From Vespa crabro (taxonomy: Eukaryota > Arthropoda > Insecta > Hymenoptera > Vespidae): a stretch of DNA of 64,000 bases. The notes under the pieces are model-generated. The model was not told the origin of the DNA, made no database searches, and saw only the letters and a list, made by a program, of their open reading frames with translations. The number at the start of each line of letters is the position of its first letter. The first letter of the stretch is position 1. The stretch is taken from NCBI RefSeq assembly GCF_910589235.1, contig NW_025813595.1:2418001-2482000 (forward strand). Direction: 5' to 3'. Made by a program: the position numbers and the translations under genes. Of this stretch, positions 58,386-64,000 are shown in pieces.

Positions 58386-59627
58386 ATAACGATAATATCG
58401 ATAATAATAATATTAACAAGAGCGTGAATAGTGATAACAACAAACTCCATAACAAAGATATTAATGAAAATAACTATAATAATAATATTAAATTATACAC
58501 TAATACGGAAAATAACAGTAATAATAATAACAATAATACGATTATTACGATAATAACGATAATAATAATAATAATAATAATGATAATAACGATAATAGCG
58601 ATTATAACGATATTAAAGACTGTAATAATTATAATAATAATAAAAGTAATATTAACGATTACAATGAAAATAATGATAATAATAGTAGTATTAGTAACAA
58701 TAATAACAATAATAACGATAATAGTAGAATTAATAATAACGATAGTAATAATAATAATAATAATAATAATGACGATATTAACGATAATAACGATTATATT
58801 AATAACGATATTAACGACAATAATAATAATAATAATAACGACAATAAATATAATTGCGATAATAATAATAACAACAATAAAGATAATAACGATATTAACA
58901 ATAATAATGATAATAATGATAATAATAATAATAAAGATAATGAAAATAGTAATTATAACAATAATAACATTAATAAAGATAATGACGTAATAACGATAAT
59001 AATAGTAAAATTTATAAAGATATTAGCAACAATATTGATAATAACGATAATAATAGTAATATTAACAATAATAACAATAATAACAATTATAGCGGTAATT
59101 ACAATAATAACGATAATAACGATAATAATAATAACAATAATAACAATAATATCGACAATAACGATAATTATGATAATAATAATAACAATTATAGCGATAA
59201 TAACGATAAGAATGATAATAATATTAATAATAATATCAATGACAACGATTATAACGGTAATTATGATAAGTTTATATCTAAAATAAGGATAATAATGATA
59301 AGAACGATAATTATAATAACAATAATAACAATTATAATGGTAATAACGAAAAAATAATAATAATAAGACCTATAAGAACGATAATATAGATAATAATAGT
59401 AGTAATAATAACAATATTAGCAAAAATAACGATAATAACGACAACAATATTAACGATAATAAAGTTAGTTATAACAATATTGATAACAGTAATAACGATA
59501 ATATAGATAACAATAATAATCAATAACGATAATTACGATAATAACGTTAATAATAAGAATAATAATTATAATAATAATAACTATAAAAACGATAATAACC
59601 GTAATAACGAAAATAACGATGATAGCG

Positions 59628-59663
<36 letters not shown>

Positions 59664-60190
59664 TTAACGTAAATAGCGATAATAACGGTAAGAACGATAT
59701 AAATAGTAGTAAAAATAAACGTAATAACTATAATAAAAATAATAACATTAAAATAAATAACGATAATAATGCCAATAATATTAATAATAATAACAATAAT
59801 AATTATAATAACGATAATATTTATATCGAAAATAACGACAATAATAATAATAATAATAATAACGTTGATAATGATAATAACGAAAACATAGGTAATAATA
59901 ATAACAAAAATATAGATAATAACGTTAATAACGATAAAAACGACATTTAATATAATATTAATAACGATAATATCGATAATAATAATAACGATGATGACGA
60001 CAAAAATAATAATAATATTATTGGTAATAACGATAATAATGATAATATCGATAATAATTATAGCGGAAATGACGACGATAATAATAATCATAAAAACGAT
60101 AGTAAGGATAAATACGATCACATCGATAATAATAATAGCAACATTAACATTAATATCAAAAAGAAAGATGATAACCATAATAATATTAAT
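58386..60190 (+). repeat. Third, older copy of part of the tandem unit, right part
   Basis: Pairs with about 40,216-41,850. Anchors are GCGTGAATAGTGATAACAA, AATTATACACTAATACGG, GATATTAGC, AATAAGACCTATAAGAACGA, ACGACATTTAATATAAT and GATAAATACGATCACATCGA. An extra 250 bp or so lies near 58,560-58,830. Confidence 0.85.
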
Positions 60191-60973
60191 AATGTTAACG
60201 ATAATAACGATAATAACGATAATAGTAATGACGACAATAACGACAATATTAATAATATTAATAAGGATAACAACGATAATACCGATAATAACGATAATAA
60301 CAATAATAATAATAGTAATAATTAAGATAACAACAACAATAACAATAACAATAATAGCATCACTAGCAATTATAATCCTTTAACGATATTAATATTTATC
60401 AAAATGACAATAATATTTTTAATAACGATAATAACGATAATAATAGTAGCAATAATAACAATAATAACACTAATAACGATAATTGCGAAAATAATAGTAA
60501 TAATAAGAAAAATAATAACATTAATATGGTTAATAAGGTTATTACCGATGATAATGATAATTACAATATTCATAATAACTATAATAAGGATATTATCGAT
60601 AATAATAATAACGATAATAACGATCAGAATAATATCGATGAAAACGATAAAATCGAAAATAATAATAAAAACATTAACAATAAAATCGATTATAATAATA
60701 ATTTAAACGTTAATAACCATAATAATAATCATAATAATAGCAATAATAACCGTAACAAGGAAAATAACGATGATAATAATAAAAATAATAACAATAATAG
60801 TAATAATTATAATATCGATAGTAACAATAATAACTATAATGACGATTATAACGATAATGATAATAACGATAATGACGATGGATATATTAACGATAATATC
60901 TTTAATAACAATAATAATAATAATAATAATAATAGCGATAATAAAGATATTAACGTTAATAGCGTTAATAATA

Positions 60974-61260
60974 AAAACAATTAAAACGATAATAACAATA
61001 ATTATGATAATAACAATAATAATTATAATAGTGATAGCATTAATAACGATATTTACGATAATAATAATAATAATAAAGATAATAACATTATCAACGATAA
61101 TAACGATAATAAAGTAAATAACAATAATTATAAAAACAATTAAAACGATAATAACAATAATTATGATAATAGCAATAATAATTATAATAGTGATAGCATT
61201 AATAACGATATTTTCGATAATAATAATAATAACAAAGGTAATAACATAATTAACGATAAT
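60974..61260 (+). repeat. Local tandem pair, period 159 bp, right block P copy
   Basis: AAAACAATTAAAACGATAAT begins at 60,974 and 61,133, again 159 bp apart, each followed by AATTATGATAA and TAGTGATAGCATTAATAACG. Same structure as 1,051-1,335. Confidence 0.85.
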
Positions 61261-62842
61261 AACGATGCTAACGATAATAACGGTATAGACGATAATATCG
61301 ATAATTATAATAACAATATTAACGATTATAAAAATAATAATACTAACATAATAAAGATAATAACGATAATAATAATAGTAATAATAATAACGATAATAAA
61401 CGTAATAACAACAATGATAATAATAATAATAATATTAATAATAATAATAATAAGAATAAGGATAATAACGATAATAACGATAATAACGATAATAAAAAAA
61501 TAATAATAGCAATAAAAACGGTAAATACGATAATAAAAATAGTAATAATAACGACAATAACGATACTAACCACAATAACGATAATAATAATAACAATTAT
61601 AACGATAATAACGAAAATAACAATTATAATGACAATAGCGTCAATAACGATTATAATCATAACGATAATAATAATAATAATAATATAGATAACAACAATA
61701 TTAACGTTAATGACGATAATAATAATAACAATAATAAAGATACAAACGAATATAACGATATGAATGATAATAATATTTATAATAATAGTAATAATAAAGA
61801 TAATAACGATAATAATGGAAGTAATAATAACAATATTAAGAATAATATATATAATAACGATAATAACGATAATAATATTATTAGTAATAACAGTAATTAC
61901 AATATTAACGATAAAACGATTTTAACAAGAATCATAATAACGATAATAACGATAATATCGATAATATTAATAACAAAATTAACAATAATAACGATAATAA
62001 GGATAATAATAATATCAATAATATTGATGGAACAGTAATAACGATAATAACGATAATAATAATAATAATAAAAACGATAATATTTATAACAACGATGATA
62101 ACGAATATAACAAAATAATAAATACCGTTAATTACGTTAATAACGATAATAATAATTGCAATAATAACGTTAATAACGATAATAATAACAATAGTATGAA
62201 CAATAATACGGATAATAACGATATTAACGATATTAATAATAATGATAATGACAATAATAATAAGAATAATGATAATAACGTTAGTAACGATAATATTAAT
62301 AATTAGGAAAACGATTATAATGATATTAACGATAACAATAATAATAATAATAATAACATTAATAAGGATAATAAGGGTAGTATTGATAATAACAATAAAA
62401 ATATTAACGATAATATCGATAACAATAATAATAATAATAACAATGATAACGTTAACATTAATAACAATAATAACTATAATAACGACAATAGCGATAATAA
62501 ACATAATAATAACAATAATAACTATAATAACGCCAATAATTAAAATAATAACATTGATAATAAACGTAATAACATTAATAACGACAATAATTATAATAAT
62601 TATATTGATAATAACAATAATAACGAAAATAATAAAAATAATGATATTAATAACGATATAGAAAAACATAACCATAATAATAGTAGTAATAAAAACAATA
62701 ATATCATTAATGGCGTAAAGAACGTCATTGCCGAAAATATTAATAACAATAATAACGATAATAACGATAATAGCGTAAATAATGATAATAAAGTAACAAT
62801 AATATTGATAAAAACGATAATACCGATTATAACGTTAATAAC

Positions 62843-62902
<60 letters not shown>
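62843..62902 (+). repeat. Pure (AAT)20 microsatellite
   Basis: Twenty uninterrupted AAT at the site where the left block P copy has seven AAT, one AAG and seven AAT. Confidence 0.95.
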
Positions 62903-62905
<3 letters not shown>

Positions 62906-63395
62906 GATAATAGCTATAATGAGGAAAATAATAATAATTATAATAATAATACTAAGGATATAAACGAAAATAACCATAATAATAGAACATATTATAACAT
63001 TAATAACATTAATAATGTGAATAACGATAATAACGATAATAACAAATCGATAATAACGATAATATTAATATAAATAATAACAATATTTCCGATAATAAAG
63101 ATAATAAAATAAATAATAAAAACAATAATACAGGTAATAATGATAATAATGATTATAATCATAATAATTATAATATTAATAATAATTATAATAACAATAA
63201 ATAGAATAATAACGATAATAATAGTAGTAATAATAATAATAACTAATTATATCAATAAAAATAATAATAACGATAATAATAATGACAAATATAACGATAA
63301 GGATGGAAAGAATGATAATAATGATGACATTAATAATGGTAAAAACTATAATAACTATAATAACGGTAATAATAATAACAGTAATAACGATAATA

Positions 63396-64000
63396 ACGAT
63401 AATATGGATTACAAAACTAACAATAAAATAGATTGTAAGGATATTAAAGATAGAAACACTAACATTAAATACAATAATAACGACAATAGTAATAATAACA
63501 ATAACCATAATAATGATATTACAGATACTAATAATAATAATAATAATAATATTAATGATGATAATAACGGTTATAATGTTAATAACTATAATAACGATAC
63601 TAACAATAAGAATAATAATAATAAGAGATATATTAAAGTTATTAACGGTAATAATAATAATAGTAACAATAGTAACGAAAATGACTACAAAAACGATAAT
63701 AGTAATAACGATAATAACAATAATAGTAATAATAATAATACCTATAGTAACAATAATAACGATAATGACAATAATAATAATTATAATAATAACGATAATA
63801 ACGATAATTACGTTAATAACGAAAATAATAATATAATTAATAACGATAATTACGATAATAACGAAAATAATAATAGCATTAATAACGATAATTATGATAA
63901 TAATAATAATAATAATTATAACAATATTAAGGATATTAACGATGATAACGATAATACTAATAACGATGACAACGACAAAAATAATAATATTAATATAATT
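63396..64000 (+). repeat. Block P, right copy, second part (cut by window end)
   Basis: Pairs with 6,255-6,855. It contains AAAACTAACAATAAAATAGA, GGTTATAATGTTAATAAC and GATGACAACGACAAAAATAA. The homology is still continuing at base 64,000. Confidence 0.85.

Larger units (their letters stand above)
60795..63135 (+). repeat. Block P, right copy, first part
   Basis: Collinear relative of 870-3,960, lacking the equivalent of 2,100-2,690. Landmarks are GACGATGGATATATTAACGA, the AAAACAATTA pair, GGTAAATACG, GATGGAACAGTAATAACG, GGCGTAAAGAACG and GATAGCTATAATGAGG. Confidence 0.8.
1..64000 (+). repeat. Window-wide degenerate AAT/AAC/GAT triplet array
   Basis: Every stretch I read is built from three-base words dominated by AAT, AAC and GAT, with AAT-AAC-GAT as the commonest 9-bp combination. 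Read in register this spells N-N-D; one base later it spells I-T-I, and the remaining plus frame is closed by TAA. On the minus strand all three frames are open because the words become ATT, GTT and ATC, or TTA and TCG, or TAT and CGT. This explains the many long open frames without invoking genes. The A-rich strand is plus throughout except 53,724-54,411. C is very often followed by G (AACGAT, ATCGAT). I found no RNA gene, codon-biased frame, ordinary protein composition or transposase motif anywhere, so all stretches not listed separately should be read as this array with nothing more visible. Confidence 0.95.

Noticed and set aside
1..64000. Hundreds of open frames of 60-430 codons on both strands as protein genes
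   Set aside because: Five of six frames avoid stops simply because the words are AAT, AAC and GAT. Translations use a handful of residues and change type at phase slips, and overlapping frames are equally open.
1..64000. tRNA or rRNA genes
   Set aside because: No stretch has the GC-paired stems or the conserved T-loop and A-box or B-box words; C and G occur almost only in array words.
1..64000. Telomeric or named centromeric satellite
   Set aside because: AAT-AAC-GAT does not match telomere repeat families I know, and no monomer of typical centromeric length dominates; a centromere role cannot be argued from sequence alone.
1..64000. Promoters and TATA boxes
   Set aside because: TATAAT-like and TATAA words occur everywhere by composition, so no individual site carries information.

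Overview
This 64 kb window holds no gene I can support on either strand. From end to end it is one degenerate triplet-repeat array. The basic words are AAT, AAC and GAT, most often joined as AAT-AAC-GAT, with single-base variants (AAA, ATT, ATC, TAT, AGT, GGT, GTT, CAT and others). In the lines I counted by hand the plus strand is roughly 50-57% A, 22-30% T and about 20% G+C. Open reading frames are everywhere only because the word set supplies stop codons (TAA) to just one of the six frames; their translations are monotonous I/T, N/D, I/V, L/S or Y/R strings. I see no rRNA, tRNA, CRISPR, transposase or bacterial operon signal. The setting is most likely a satellite-like or heterochromatic block of an AT-rich eukaryotic genome. 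The sequence alone does not let me name the organism.

Layout. 1-250 is a copy of a short segment family marked by CGGTGAC. 870-6,855 (block P, left) recurs, with large indels, at 60,795-64,000 (block P, right, cut by the window edge). 9.4-13.3 kb, 20.7-21.7 kb, 55.1-55.9 kb and 57.4-58.0 kb carry a dispersed module of about 390 bp with the landmark GATATGGTAT. 18.0-19.9 kb pairs with 31.6-33.3 kb, 10.68-10.84 kb with 28.48-28.64 kb, 27.59-28.12 kb with 30.03-30.55 kb, and 22.8-24.6 kb with 51.9-53.5 kb. The dominant event is a recent, near-identical tandem duplication: 34,368-43,034 and 43,258-51,875, separated by 223 bp. A third, older and interrupted relative of part of it lies at 56,880-60,190.

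The A-rich strand is the plus strand everywhere except 53,724-54,411, where polarity flips. The left edge of that inverted block is a perfect 17-bp inverted repeat with a 4-bp loop, and the block contains an inverted copy of the CGGTGAC segment. Pure (AAT)19-24 runs, a 54-bp deletion between 12-bp direct repeats, a 1-bp phase slip and a shared 159-bp local tandem repeat let some events be ordered in time. Nothing acts together as a pathway here. The biology, if any, is in how the array is copied, kept in triplet register, bound by proteins or transcribed.
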